NCBI RefSeq assembly: GCF_010093535.1
Contig: NW_022985172.1
Coordinates: 799,498 to 863,497, forward strand
From: Lindgomyces ingoldianus
Taxonomy: Eukaryota > Ascomycota > Dothideomycetes > Pleosporales > Lindgomycetaceae
Direction of reading: 5' to 3'
Length of the DNA stretch: 64,000 nucleotides
Position numbers and translations under genes: made by a program. A model generated the notes under the pieces. The model was not told the origin of the DNA. It saw only the letters and a program-made list of their open reading frames with translations, and searched no databases. Shown here one piece after another: positions 34,487 through 48,673 of the stretch; the first letter of the stretch is position 1; the number at the start of each line of letters is the position of its first letter.

Positions 34487-37400
34487 CTACTCCCCCCTTT
34501 ATAGGCTAATAGTCTTTATTTATAGTGTTTAGAAAGTGTTTAGAACTACTTTAAAACTAATTTAGATAAAATATAATAAGTATAACTATCTTAACTAAAA
34601 TTTCCTGTTACTAAAAAATAGACTAAAAACCTAATACTAATATAATACTTTTGTTATAATGTTTTTATTTAGTAGTAACTAGCAGTGTAGTTGTTATTAA
34701 TATAGTAAATTTATTATTTATAGCAATAAGTGTTTACTTACTTTACTTATATAGTTTAGTTAATGTTGTTAGTTTCTTTTTTAGCTATTATCTAAATCTT
34801 ACTTTATAAGTATTATTATACACTTAACATCTTATAGCTTAGTTTACTAACTAATTATAGTATTAAAGAAATTTACTATGCTACTCTGCCCCTCTTCTAG
34901 AGCCTTTTTAGAGGCCTTTTAAGTTATCTACTTTTAAGCTGCCTACGCCTTAGCCTATAGCTTTTAAGTTAAGTTCTTTTTTTAGTCTTTTAAATTAAAA
35001 AAATGCAAGTATTACACCTTACATAATAAAAAATGCAACTTTATATAAATATAGTTTAATATAGCTAGAGTATAGTTTGCTAACGCGCATGTAGGTTTTT
35101 TTATATTACAAAAAAAAATTCTAGTTCTTTAGAGCTATTTTAAGCTATAAGTAGCAGCCTAAAACATAGAGAGTAAAGAAGATAAAAAGAGGGCCTTTAA
35201 AGCTATTTTAGAGTTTACTTAGAACCTAGCGCAGATAGCATAGGTTATAAAAAGTTAAGAAGCTAGTCTTTCTATAGCTAGTGTTTAGGTAGCCTTATTC
35301 TACTAAAACTTTAAGCTACTTTATTAAGTTTTAGCTCTAAAGGCTTTAGTGTTTAACCTTTAGGTAGACATTACAGCGCTCTTAAGTAGCTAAAGATAAA
35401 GTAAAGAGGGTTTAAAAGGAGTCTAAAAAAGAGAGAGAAGGGGAGAGAGAAAAGAAAGAAGGGTAGAGGAGAAGGTAAAGAAGAGTTTAGAGGTGTCTAA
35501 CAGCTTACTATTAGACCTTTCTAGCATAATGTTTATAAAGTTATAATACTATTATGTATAACTATAAATTTACTTTTTACTTTTATACTTTATTATTTAC
35601 TAAGTAATTTATGCCTTTTACACTAGCTTTAAAAGCCTTAATTTACTTACATAAAGCCCTTAAAAGTCCTAGCTAATTTAGATGCTTATTATAAAAGGCC
35701 TTTAGTTAGTAAAAAGAACTTATAAAATTTAAAACCTTATACTAGACTAAATTAGAGTTGTGTTTTACTTATTTTACTTAGTACTTAAGTGTTTTTTAGT
35801 AAAGCTTACTAGTAAGTATTTTCTTTACTTCTTACTTCTCTACTTTATTAATAGTAATTTTAGAGAGTTTTAAAGGTTCTTATTTTAAGAGCAGATTTTA
35901 AAGGTCTTTATAAAGTATGTTTAGTGTAAAGATGTTATATATCTTTAACTTTAAAAGTAGCTTTAGGCAGTATAAGTTTCTAACTTATTTAAGTACTTTA
36001 AAGAGGCTTTTTTATTATTTAGATAGTTTTTAGCTAGGTCTTTAAATAGCTAGGTTTTTAGTGTCTAGGTAGACTATGTTACTAACCTTTTAGTTAACTA
36101 GCTAGTAGTAGCAGTTAACTATAGTTTGCATCTAATCCTAGGCCTTTTTTATATAGAACTTAGCTAACGCCTAGGCTGCGTGCATGCAGGTTACTAATGC
36201 TAGGGCATCTTTATAATTTAGCTTATCTATAGCTATAATAGGTTCTGTAGAATGTTTCTAGTCCTAACTTTAACATAGTTTAGAGCTATATAAGACTTAA
36301 TATAAAGACATTTTAATTATTACATAAAGTAAGGTTATCTAAGCCTAATTAATTAGGGGCAGTAAGAAACTCTAGTTATTTTAGTAAAAAAATATAAAAG
36401 GCCTTAGTCTTTAATTAATATACTTATTTATAATCTTTATTTAGCTATCTGTTTTCTTATAATAAGTAGTAAAAAGCTTAACTTTTATGCCTAAAATTTA
36501 ACAGAATTTAGACTAGAAACTAGATATAAACTAAGGTCCTTAGTTAAAGATAATAGTTTTAAGTATGTAGCTAAAATAGTACACTTATTAAATAAATAAG
36601 GCAGCTATTTTTTAGGCGTTAATTATTTTATAGTAAAGAATAAAAATAGCTTATTTAAATATATAATTATTTATAACTATAATTTAGTTATAACTAAACT
36701 TATTTTTAAAGAAATTCTTAAAGTTAATACATAAGTGCTACATTAGTTAATTAGAGATTAAAAGAGAGTAGATAAACTCTAGAGTTTAGGTCTATTTTAG
36801 ATAAGCTTTATAACAAAAAAGGTAATTCTATACATATTATTTACAAGTAGCCTTTATACTTTTTTAGTAGTACTTTTAGGACAGTAACTAATAAGTCTTA
36901 GTAGCACTAAGGTGTGCTAAAGATACTTAGTTATAGACTTTTTAAATAAGTTAGGTACATAGTAGCAAGTCTGCTAAAACACATAAATAGTTAGTATAAA
37001 GAAGTAGTCTATTTTTTATCTAATAATAGTAAAGTAAAAGTTTTTACTTTTATATAAATAAAGCTTAATTCTTTTAAAGTAATATATTAATTAATTTTAA
37101 AGAATCTAAAAACAGAACCTAGTTTAGTTCTTTTATAACATTTAGTAAAGTTACTTAAGTTGTTGTTTAAGTAATATAGTACTAAGCTAATTTCTTATTA
37201 ATTTAAAAGTAAAGTTAGTGTAGTTTAAGTAGAACCCTTAACTAGTTATTAGTTTAAGCTACTTTTAAATTTTCTATGTCTTATTTACAGTAGCTAAGGA
37301 TGTCTGCCCTAGCGTTGTTTTTACTAGGGGTGTACTTAATTTAAAAGTAATACTAAGCTAACTTTTTAGCTTAATAAACCTAATAAGTATTTAGCCCTTT

Positions 37401-38903
37401 TATTATTATAAAGTACTTTAATAATTAATAATTAGTATATACTAAAGTGCTTATTATTACTAATATAAGCTTAGCCTTTTATTATTTAAATATAGTAATA
37501 ATTGTAAATAGCTCTTTATTATATATTTTCTAGTTTAGCTCTAAACTAGATAGAACCTTGCTATAGAATAAAACAGGGCACTAATTTCTATTAGCATGTT
37601 CTTAAAATAGAACTTCTGCTACTACCCTATTAAAAGCGTTAGTTTTAATTTTAGTTTATAATATAAAGTTAAAATAGTAAAGCGTAGGTATTCTTAGTAG
37701 CTTAGACTTTAGCTTTTTAAAAGCTATATTACACTCTAAAGTTTATATAAAAGAAGTAGTTAAACTTTAAAGTGTAATAATTAATTTTACTATATAAAAG
37801 AATTTTAAAATAAATTATTAATAAAATTTAGTAAAGCTTAAAAAAGATTTTACACTTATTATAGTAGTAGGCGCTTACTAGTTATGTAGCACCTCTACTT
37901 TTTATAAGTTAACTTTTAGTCCTTTGTTTAAAAGTATATAGCTAAGATACTTTATTTAAGTAATATAAAATTTACTTTTTTTAATCTCTACTTATAATTC
38001 TACTTATTATAGCCTCTTTAAAACTTTTTTAATATATAGGATATAAGTTACTTTATTTTTAAAGTAGATAAGAATGTTATTTAAATAAGTAATATAAAAG
38101 TTATCTAAGTAGTTAATTAATATATTATTTATATAGCACTAGTAAGTTACTAGGCTATTATATAATTTAAAAAGTAGAACTTTATACTTATATATTTTAT
38201 ATTATGTCTAAAAGGTAGTACACTTTTTAGAGCTTAGGTTTATTCTAATCTTATTAAAAGCTATATAAATATTAAACTTTATAAAAATAGCTGCCTTTAT
38301 AAGTCTTAACAGAAGTTTGTTTATACATAGTATTAGATATATATTTTTATAAGTAATAGCATTAAGTTTATAGTAATTAACATAAATATATAAGTTACTA
38401 TTTAGTTTCTATATATAAAAAATAGAAGATGTAAAAGAGCTTTAACTTTACTTAATAAAGCTATATTTTAGATTATCTATAACATACTTCTTTATTACCT
38501 CTAGTTTCTTAACGTTTTGTTTATATAAGAGGCTGTAACTATTAGAGAGAGGTTTTATAAGAACAATCTTGTAGTTATATAAGCACTATGCTAGTAATTA
38601 GTAAGCTATAATATAGCTAAATATATTTTAGTACTAACAGTATTTAGATAGTAATTAAAGGTTTACTAATACTTTAGTTTTACATCTATTATCTAATAGT
38701 AGAGCTTACTTATCTTTAATTAAACACTTAATTTTATAAATAAAAGTTAAAAAAAACTTATTTTTTTATGTTAAAATAAAAAGCATTTACTAAAATAAAG
38801 GTAATAGTAGAGAAATAAATGTCTTTTAGACTTATTCTAGACTTTTTAACAGATAAGTAGATTAATAATTTAAGTGTCTTTAAACTATAGGTAATAAAAG
38901 AGC

Positions 38904-39183
38904 TGTTGAATGGGCTCCGACAGCTAGCTGCTTATGGTATGAGCACTTAAGTAGCAAGAGTAAGAGTGGTGTACGGTGTACACAGCGTACAAGGTAGGTA
39001 AGGTGAGGGCAACATGTTTCTAGTTCTATTGCTCTTGTCTTTCCTCTGTACAGAGGAAAAGGGGGATATCTAGATGTTCGCGCACAGAGGTTCGCGCACG
39101 AGCATCATGTGACATAGATACGTGGTCCTGCTCGTGCGCGATCGCTCGTATCCAGACTGTGACGCTGCTGCTGCGTACAGACA
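38904..39183. repeat. Solo LTR of a different LTR element, 280 bp, GC-balanced
   Basis: It starts TGTTGAATGGGCTCC, ends GCGTACAGACA, and is flanked by the perfect 5-bp TSD AGAGC (38899-38903 and 39184-39188). Gypsy copy 3 shows the uninterrupted site near 60,751-60,755. It is far less AT-rich than its surroundings and holds a 13-bp perfect inverted repeat (TCGCGCACGAGCA / TGCTCGTGCGCGA). No partner LTR is present, so it is a solo LTR, and it appears to have escaped RIP. Confidence 0.85.
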
Positions 39184-40221
39184 AGAGCAGTATAATTTTA
39201 GTAGCCTTAGTAAACTCTTAATGTAGTTAATTATTAGGCTATATAACTACTAAATATAGTTCTTTTTCTATAGTGTGTTGCGTTGTTTAATATCTAACTT
39301 TACTTTTTTATTACGCGCAGGCTAGTTTAATTGCATAAGTAAAGGCAGTAAAAGTTTATAAGTAGTAGAATACTTATTAGGCTATATAATCTATTTTTTT
39401 TATATTTAAATAAAGTTTAAAATAACATAGCTATTTAATGCTAATAATACAATCCTATTAGCTAAAGTTTATAATTATAAAGAGGTAGTTCTAGATGCTT
39501 CTACTATTAATTTGCATATGTAGGCAGATATACTAGTAGACAGAAACTTAGATTTAGTCTTAAAAACCCTTAACTATAACTTTAAAAAGTAAACATTAGA
39601 TAGAGATGTAAAGGCATTAAAATAAAAACTTAGTAGTTATTAAGTTAATAAATAAAAAACTATATGCGCTAGTATTAACTAAAGAATTTAATTAAACTTT
39701 AATGCCTTTTAAGCATAAAATAGTAAAGACTTAAAAATGTTTTTCTTTAAATAAGTGTAATAAGTTAATATTTACTAAGTTATACTTATTTAAGCTTAAA
39801 ATAAAAAGTTTTTTTAAGCGTTTTTATTTCTTATTTAAGAAAGGTTTAAGTTATAATTATTTATATTTATAAACTTTTTCTTAAATTTTTATTACTTTAC
39901 CTTAATTTTTTATACTCTAGAGATAAGATAATTACTAGGAAAATGTTTTAGTTTACTATAATTATAATAGTTGCTAGAAGTTATCTGTCTTTTAAAGGCA
40001 GGTGTCTAGCTAGGTTGTTAGTAGGTAGCTAGGGTGGATTAGAGTACTAACATAGGTGCAGGTTAGAGTGTACTAGAATAGTATACTGCCTTAGATGTAT
40101 TACTAGAAACTTTTTAAGATTAATTTATAATAAGTTTAATATTAAATTATTAAGTGTAGTTAACAGTTTACTTTAAAATAGTAAAAGTGGTTTTTTTATG
40201 TTATAAGCTATTAAGTAAGCT

Positions 40222-40434
40222 TGTCTAAATAGCAGTATTTGGATACGCGGTTGGGCGTCACGTGACATAGTCTTGTGTCACAGTTGTACGCACAGACAGA
40301 TAAATACCCTTTCCTTCGCACAGACTTAGAACAAGAAGAATCAACACCAGTTACCTGCAACCCCCCCCCCCGCGCGATGTGTACACTGTGTAAACCTCTT
40401 TGCTTTGCATAGCTAGCATAGAGTCTATTTAACA
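40222..40434 (+). repeat. Copia LTR (copy 1, 5')
   Basis: 213 bp, TGTCTAAATAG...TATTTAACA. It contains a cytosine homopolymer whose length differs among the four LTR copies in the window. Confidence 0.85.
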
Positions 40435-42026
40435 CTAATTAGTAGTTTAAATGCTGTAAGACAGAAAGCTCTTTTTATACCTTTCTATTTAAAGGATTAT
40501 GTATAAGAGGAATCCTTTCTCTTACTAATTTAACTATAAATTAGTAAGAGTAAAGACAAAGTCTAATTTACATGTAAGTAGCTATAAATCTCTGTTTAGT
40601 TACCTAACAAAAAGCAGAAAACCTGTCTATATAATACTATTTAGAGGTATTATATAAATAGTAGTGCTTGTTTAACGCTAAGAGGTCTGTTTTATTTTTT
40701 TGCATAAGGCTATTTAAAGGCAGTGTACAACAAGAAGTAAGACAGCGCGTAATAACACATAATTAACTACTATAAAGCAACAAGCAATGCTAGCTTTATT
40801 TATAACTAGCTAACATAATATATTAACATATAACTAATACATACCTTTTATAGGCATTTCAGTAAAGACTCTAGTAAAGTAGATAAACATTAAAAATTAA
40901 GTAAATAAAATTAAACTATTAAATAATATACTTAAGAAAAAGCTTAATTTATACATAGCTAACTTAATTATAGAACTCTACATGTTAAGTGTAACAGACA
41001 TATGTACACTTAAAAACTTTTAGAATAACTTTATAAAGTAAGAGCTTATACACTTTAAAAATCTTAGCTAACTATTTTTATAAGAACTAATTACTACCTT
41101 ATAAAATAAAAGCATTAGTTTTAAGAAAGACAAAATAGAAGCTATTATGCTGTATAAACTTATAAAAAAAGAACACACTTTTACTATTTTATTAGACTAT
41201 TATACTAAACTATTACTACTAGTGTTAGTTTTAACGCTATAGAGGATATCTTTATATAAATTACCTGCAGACCTAATACTTCCTCTGTAATTAGTACAAC
41301 TACCTTATAATAGCTTACTATATAAGAGCATAACTAGGCAGCTACATATTCCTGTAGCCACAGCTCTGCATAAGATTCCCTAAAGCTTGTACCTACTGCA
41401 TATAATTTAATTACTATACAATTTATACTAACTTCTACCTACACAAGATATTACAGCAGAGAACCTTGCGTCTAAGAAGGTTATATAATTTTAAAAGGCA
41501 TAAAGAAAGAAGAACAACTATATAAGGCAACTATATAATATTCTAGCTAATAAGGCTATAGTATTTATTAAGCTCTGCTAATGCCTTACTATTTATAAAG
41601 CCTTATATATAAGCATTTTCCTTAATATCCTTAAAGGCTGTGCACACATGTTCTACCTTTACAATATTAGCCCTAGGAAGATGTAGAGGGTCCTGTACAA
41701 ATAGCTTAGTAATTACTTTAATACTAACATAAATTATAACTAGTATTAGATAAATTAAATAATAATAAGCTTTATATAAATTAAGTAAAAAAACTTTATA
41801 AAAACTTTACATAAAGCTTTTAAAGCTATAATTAATAAACTTACTCTTATGTAAAAAGCTCTTAGTTTATAATTTTAAAGTAAGATACTACTTTACACTA
41901 CTATTATATAAGCATGCTAAGGATAACTTAAACTTAAATAAGTAATGTTCTTAATTAAGCCTACATGTAAAGCACTATACAGTAACCTCTATTTAGCACT
42001 TTAGGTTATAATTAACTAGTAGAATA

Positions 42027-43126
42027 ACGTACTTTATAGGCGAGTTGCTCACACACCTAAGTCGCTTACTTTTGCTAAGACCCCACTAAACCACCCTTCC
42101 TACACTAATGCATTCCCCACAACACTACTTAGACGCGCTAAAAGAATGTTAGATACAGCTTACACTCTAAGCTTTTAAATAAGACATAAAACTTTTAAAA
42201 AAATGTGCTATAGCTATGTGTAAGGTCTTATAAAAGATAATAAATAACTATAGCGCTAGACAACTTTTATAAGCTAATTCTACAGCTAAATTACAAAGGC
42301 TAGGTAATAAAAAGGAGTAAGTAATTGTTAAGACTATACTTAAGCTATATGCGTGAGGAATTTCCCCTTAGATAGCATTTATAGCTAATATAGCTAATTC
42401 TTTGCGCGCTAAGCGTAATCTAGGCTATGTTTACATAAACTAGCCTAGTATGTTTATAAAGCGTTATTTAGAGCTTAAAGTAACATTTAAGCGTAAGTAT
42501 AACTATAAGAGAGCCTTTTATAAGAGTCCTAGAGTAATTTAGGGCAGGTTTAGCCTTATAGAGAATATTAAAGCTAAGTATAGTATCTAGAATAATAACA
42601 TGTACAACTTTAGTAAGACAGGGTTTATAATTAGCTAAATATCTCTTAACTATACTTACACTTAAAACTTTACTTTAAGCTCTAAATAACACTTTACAAA
42701 CGTACTAGGCTAGTTTATGCAAACATAGCCTAGATTACGCTTAGCGCGCAAAAAATTAGCTATATTAGCTATAAATGCTATCTAAGGGGAAATTCCTTGC
42801 GCATATAGCTTAAGTATAGTCTTAATAATTACCTGCTTCTTTTTATTACCTAGCCTTTATAATTTAGCTGTAGAATTAGCTTATAAAGGTTATCTAGCGC
42901 TGTAGTTATTTATTGTCTTTTATAAGACTTTACACATAGCTATAGCACATTTTTTTAAGAGTTTTATGTCTTATTTAAAAGCTTAGAGCATAAGCTGTAT
43001 CTAACATTTTTTTAGCGCGTCTAAGTAGTGTTGTAGGGAATGCATTAGTGTAGGAAGGGTAGTTTAGTAGGGTCTTAGCAAAAGTAAGCAACTTAGGTGT
43101 GTGAGCAACTCGCCCATAAAGTACGT
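42027..43126 (+). mobile_element. Foldback derivative of the Fot1-like element (T2), 1,100 bp
   Basis: Ends are ACGTACTTTATRGGCGAG in inverted orientation, flanked by TA. The left about 480 bp and right about 480 bp are inverted copies of each other, far longer than the 58-bp terminal repeats of T1. Both arms match the right (transposase 5') end of T1. Between them lies about 140 bp of transposase sequence. The plus strand from about 42,190 to 42,640 translates, with RIP stops, as a Fot1/pogo transposase segment: ILKLYA, then RYLELKVTFKRKYNYKRAFY, VI-GRFSLIENIKAKYSI and YNFSKTGF. No catalytic domain remains. Confidence 0.85.
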
Positions 43127-43328
43127 TAACATATTTCTAAATAAACTAAAAGACATGTACTACACTAATAAAATATATAACTTCTTTTATATAATTAGCT
43201 TTTAACAACATAGAAGAAGTTTAAAGAAATATAAAGGATTATCTAGATTACACTTTTTTATATAATTAAAGTAATGCTTTATTTACTATAAAGAAAAATA
43301 TTAGTTAATAAATTATCTTTATATAGAT

Positions 43329-43646
43329 TGTCACAGTATCCTCCCCGGATCCCAGACATAACTGTATTGGACGCGTACTAGAGTATTATTAGTGCACGTC
43401 TGACACAAACACAACACAACATAGATATAAACTTAAGCATAAACTGCTTTAACACTAACTAAACCTAAAACAGGCTTAATTTATACTTAAAGCGCTTAGA
43501 CTTTTAAGCTAAGTATTTAATTACTAATTTCTTTCTAAACCTTCCTGTTTCTTACATAACATCTTGTACCTACTATAATACCTTATGTAGTAATTAAACT
43601 AGACCTCTGTAAAGCTCTATAACCTTACTTGTGCATAATTATAACA
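43329..43646 (+). repeat. Second-family gypsy 5' LTR
   Basis: 318 bp. Differences from the 3' LTR are mostly C-to-T and G-to-A in CA/TG context. Confidence 0.9.
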
Positions 43647-46600
43647 TTATGTTATGTTAAAACTTTAGCTAAAAATAGCCTCTAAATTTAATTTAATAAG
43701 CTTAGTACTTATATAACTTTAAGCTATTAAAGTAAGCTAAAAAGCTTTCTAAAAAGCGCTTACTTTATAAAAAAGCTGCTACATTATAAGCTTTAAAGCT
43801 TTTTAAAAAGACTTTAAAAAACAGCTTTACGTTATTAAGTAGTCTATTTCTGCCTTAACTTTTGTTATAGTAGTAGAAACTAAGAACTTACTAGCCTTAA
43901 AGCTTACTTAGAAGTCTAGAGATAGCTTAACTTTTTTCTGCCTAACACTACCTACAACTTATAACCTTTTTAACTTAGTAATAAAATCTAACTAACTCTC
44001 TAATCCCTTACTATTTAACAGAAAATAGAAAGACCTACTTTTCTTTTTATGTAAGCTCTAATATAAACTTAAAGAAAACATAGACTAATTCTTCTTTAAA
44101 CGCTCTTAGTTACTATATGCTTACTTTTAACTTAACTATAATATAACAGCCTTAATTAACTTACTAATAAATAAAAATATTATTAACTTAGATTAATTTA
44201 TAGCGTTTCTATAAGCAACTTATAGAGACTTAAATAAAAAGTTAACAGCTCTAAGTTGCTTAAACACTTTATAATAAAAAAAAAAAAGCTTTACTTTACA
44301 CTTTACTAAGTTCTACTAACTTACATTTAATATAGGCCTAAATAAGATAGGTCTAATTATAGCCTTATATAACTCCCTCTTAACTAAACTATAACGCGCT
44401 ATAGTAGAAAAACCCCTCTTAAACAACCTTAACGCGTATGCAAACCTAATTGCTACCTATAATAATAACATAAGGTTCCTCCCTATACAAGCTTTAATAC
44501 GCCTCTAAACTAGCGCAGTTGTAAATAAGAACCTTAATGTAATAAAAATTAATTTAAATTATGCTTTAGTTAGTTCTAGAAAGCGTAAAGATTATAAGAA
44601 AAAAAGTTAATGCTTTAAGTGTAGTAAGTATAGTTATATCTTCTAAAACTACTCTATTCCCCTTCTTTAAGTCTACGCAAGTAGTGCTGCTAGCACTTAT
44701 TAAAGATTCTTACTATTTTAATTTTATTTTTATAAGAGCTTTAACTTATATTTAAGCTTTAATCCCTCTTACTACTCTTAACATAGCCGCAGCTATAGCA
44801 GTAGAAGCCTGCAAAAAGGCTTGTCCTAGGGCTAAGTTACCTCTTAGGACTAATTTAACACTAGATCTTTGCTAACCTATAGGCTAAGTCCCCTACTAAT
44901 AACTAAAAATACTAAGTTAATATTCTTATATATTTATAATAAGAAACTATATTAGCTCTAATATAAGCTCTTATTAACTTAGAAGTAAACAGTATAAGTT
45001 ATATTAATAAAAAACTAGTGTGTAAACTAAATCTCTAATTAACACTACTTACCTAAATAATTTACCTAACTAGATTTAATAGAAAATAACTTAAAAAAGG
45101 TTCTATCTTCTATACTATAACTATTATAATTACTTACTAACACTATAAAAAGCAGATTAAGCTCTATGTAACTAACACAAGATGTTATAACCTAATCCTA
45201 GAACAACTATAGCTGTATTAGCATAAAGTTGCCTTTAATTACTAAAAGTAAGTTCTAAACTTTAACTTTTTTTAATACTAAAATGTATACTTACACTTAT
45301 ACCTAAACAACACTTAAATAGCACTTAATATAGAAGGTCTTTAGACCTACTTTTTAATAACCTAGAGAAGAACTACCTAAGTAAGGCTAATAAGCTAGGC
45401 CTTTTACTAAGATAAGCTATATAAAATAATTTAATAACTACTTAAACCTAAAGAAAAGAAAGCTTTTAAGAAACCTTTACCTACCTAATTTAGACATAAA
45501 CTAGGACTTAAACAGTAAATAGACATCTACTACATAGGACTTGCTCTATTTATAACTCTAGCTTAATAACTAGATTATAAAATCTACACAGTTATAATTT
45601 CTAATATAGACTAAGCTTTAGCTCCTTAAAAACACACTAACCTAAGAATAATAGTCCCTTAAGACTACTATAACTTGTTGCATGTCTTTTTCTAAGACAA
45701 GTTTAATAAGCTTCTAATATAACATTTATATAATTACTAAATAACCCTTAAGCCTAGTAAACAACCTAGTTATAAGCTACTATATAGAATGTTACTAAAT
45801 AAATTAAAAGTGCTCTAAAAATACTTTAATAAGAACTTAAAAAAAGGTTTATTTAAGCTAGCTTTTTACTAGTAGCATTACTTATACTATTTATAAAGAA
45901 ACCTAGGGGTAAGCTTTAATTCTATATTAACTACTAAGGACTAAACACTATTACTATTAAAAACTAATACTTAATTCCCTTTTTATAGAAAACTCTAAGC
46001 TAACTAAGTAAAGTAAAGTATTTTATAAAGTTAGATATTATTGCTGCCTTTAATAAGCTAAAAATAGCAAAAGGTAATAAGTAGCTAATAGTGTTTTAGA
46101 CCTAATATAGACTATTTAAGTACCTAGTAATGCCTTTTAGCTTAGCTAACACGCCTAGTACTTTTTAACATTTTATAAATAACTTGCTCTAACCCTACTT
46201 AGACGTGTTCTGCACTACATATATTAATAATATTCTAATTTATAGTAATAGCCTTTTAGAGCACAAACAGCATGTACACCTAGTGCTAAAGGCTATAGAA
46301 GAAGTAGGTCTGCAACTTAATATAGACAAATGTAAGTTCTACTAATTAAAAGTTATGTATTTAGGATATATAATCTTTATAGATAGCATCTAAATAGACC
46401 CTATTAAAGTTTAGACTATGCTAGATTAGCAATACCTAAAGGACATAAAGGACATTTAAGCCTTTATAAGATTTACTAACTTTTACTAATAATTTATTAA
46501 TAACTTTTTGCAGCTAGTAAGCCCTATAATTACACTTACTAAGAAAAAAGTTTAATTTAACTTTAACTTAAATTACTAATAGTCCTTTAACTAGCTAAAG

Positions 46601-48673
46601 AAAGCCTTTACTAAAGCTCTAATACTCTACTACTTTAACTTTAAACTACTAATACTTGTAAAAGCTAATACCTTAGACTACATAGTAGTAGGAGTTCTTT
46701 TCTAGACTAAGCTAGATAAGACTATTAGGCCTATTGCATACTTCTTAAAAAGAATAAGTCCTATAGAAGGTAATTATAAGATCTATAATAAAAAATTGCT
46801 TACTATAGTACACTACTTTAAACAATAGCAACCTAAACTAGAAGGTGCAGCGCATCTAATATAGGTTCTATCTAACTATAAGAACTTATAGTACTTTATA
46901 ACTATAAAATAACTTAGCTACTAACAAGCCTATTAGTTTAAATACCTATTTTATTTTAATTTTAAAATTACTTATTATTCTAGTTAAGATAGAGGGAAAC
47001 TAGATGCTTTTATAAAGTAATTCTAAGACGTCCTTACTTAAAAAGAAGTGTAAAAGGCTTAACACTAAACTCTACTTTAACTTAAGCTATTTTTAGACCT
47101 TAACTTAAATAAAATAAATTAAATAATTAATTAAATTATTACTAATAAGTATTTAAATAATAAATTTATTTAAGAAACCTTAGACCTGCTCTAAAATAGC
47201 GCTAGTTAGTTAAAGAAGGTAACACTAGCTAACTATAAAAACTAAAATAGTAAGCTATATTACTATAACTAACTTATAATCCTTAATTCTAATAAACTAA
47301 GAATTAAACTACTCTAAATTATACACAACTTGCCTATTAAAGGACACCTAGGCAGAGAAAAGACTCTTAACCTACTACAGAGAGAGTACTACTAGCCCTA
47401 CATGTTCTATACTGTACGCTAATACATATTATGTTGCTATACTTACTGTAAAGTAAAGGCCTCTTAAAAAAGGTATAATAGCCTACTTAAACTACTTCTA
47501 ATCCCTAAATAAGCTTAAAAAGACATATTAATTAATTTTGTTATAAACCTACCTCTATCTAAAAGGTATATAAATATTATAGTAGTTGTTAATTACTTAA
47601 CTAAGTATTAACACTTAATACTATGTTCCTTTATAACTGCCTCTAACATAGCCTAGTTATTCTACTAATATGTATAAGTTTACTATAGCCTGCCTAATAT
47701 AATTATATTAGATAAAGGTACACAGTTTGTCTTAGCCTTCTAGAACAAACTCTATAAACAGCTCTAAATTATCCTCTATCTATCTACAGCTTTTTACCTA
47801 GAGACTAATAGCTAGACTAAAAATGTAAACACTGTAATAAAATAAGTCCTATAAGTGTACACAAACTACTAGTAGGATAACTAAGTAAAATAGTTAGCTA
47901 TAGCATAGTTTAAAGCTAATAACATAACATCTAAATTAACATAAGTATCTCTGTTCTTAGCAAACTATAGATACTACTCTTAAATAGAATTTAAACTACT
48001 TATAAATACTTTCTAACTAACTTATTAATTTATATAAGTAATAAATGTAAATAGACTTATTAATAAAATCTAAAACATATTTAAATATGTTTATAAAAAG
48101 CTTATATAAGCTTAAGCTTTTTAATAAGAGTATGTAAACTAATTCTAAACCTCTGCCCCTGCGTATGCAGCTAGTAAGAAGGTCTAGCTAGACGCTAGAA
48201 ATATCTAAATAAACTAATAATTAAAGAAACTTAATTAGAAGAACCTTAGCCCCTTTATAGTAGCTTATATAGTTTTATTACACGCTTACTAATTAATCCT
48301 ACCTAACAGCATAAAGATACACCCTGTGTTCTACATATTATTGCTGCGCTAAGCAGCCTCTAAATCTAACTATTTACTTAGACAGCTAAACCTGCTACCT
48401 AAACTTATTATTATAAATAATAAACTAGAATATGTTGTAAAAAACATTAAATAGATTTAGTTTAATAAAAAAAATATATTTATAAATACCTTATAAAATA
48501 GACTAGATACAACAAACTGTTATAGGAACCTATAAAAGCCTTATAAAAGAACTCTGCAGTAACCTAATTCTACGCCTAATACCTATCTAAACTAAACCTG
48601 TACTCTAATAAAAACAACTTAATGCTAGAACTACTAATGTAAAGGATTCCTTTTCTAATAAGGGGGGGAGTAC

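Noticed and set aside
40211..40435. 74-codon minus-strand frame
   Set aside because: It lies entirely within the copia LTR and is open only because the LTR is less AT-rich.
42027..43126. Long inverted repeat as a dedicated hairpin-RNA gene
   Set aside because: Both ends are transposon termini with TA flanks, so a rearranged Fot1-like element is the simpler reading; hairpin RNA is kept only as a possible consequence.
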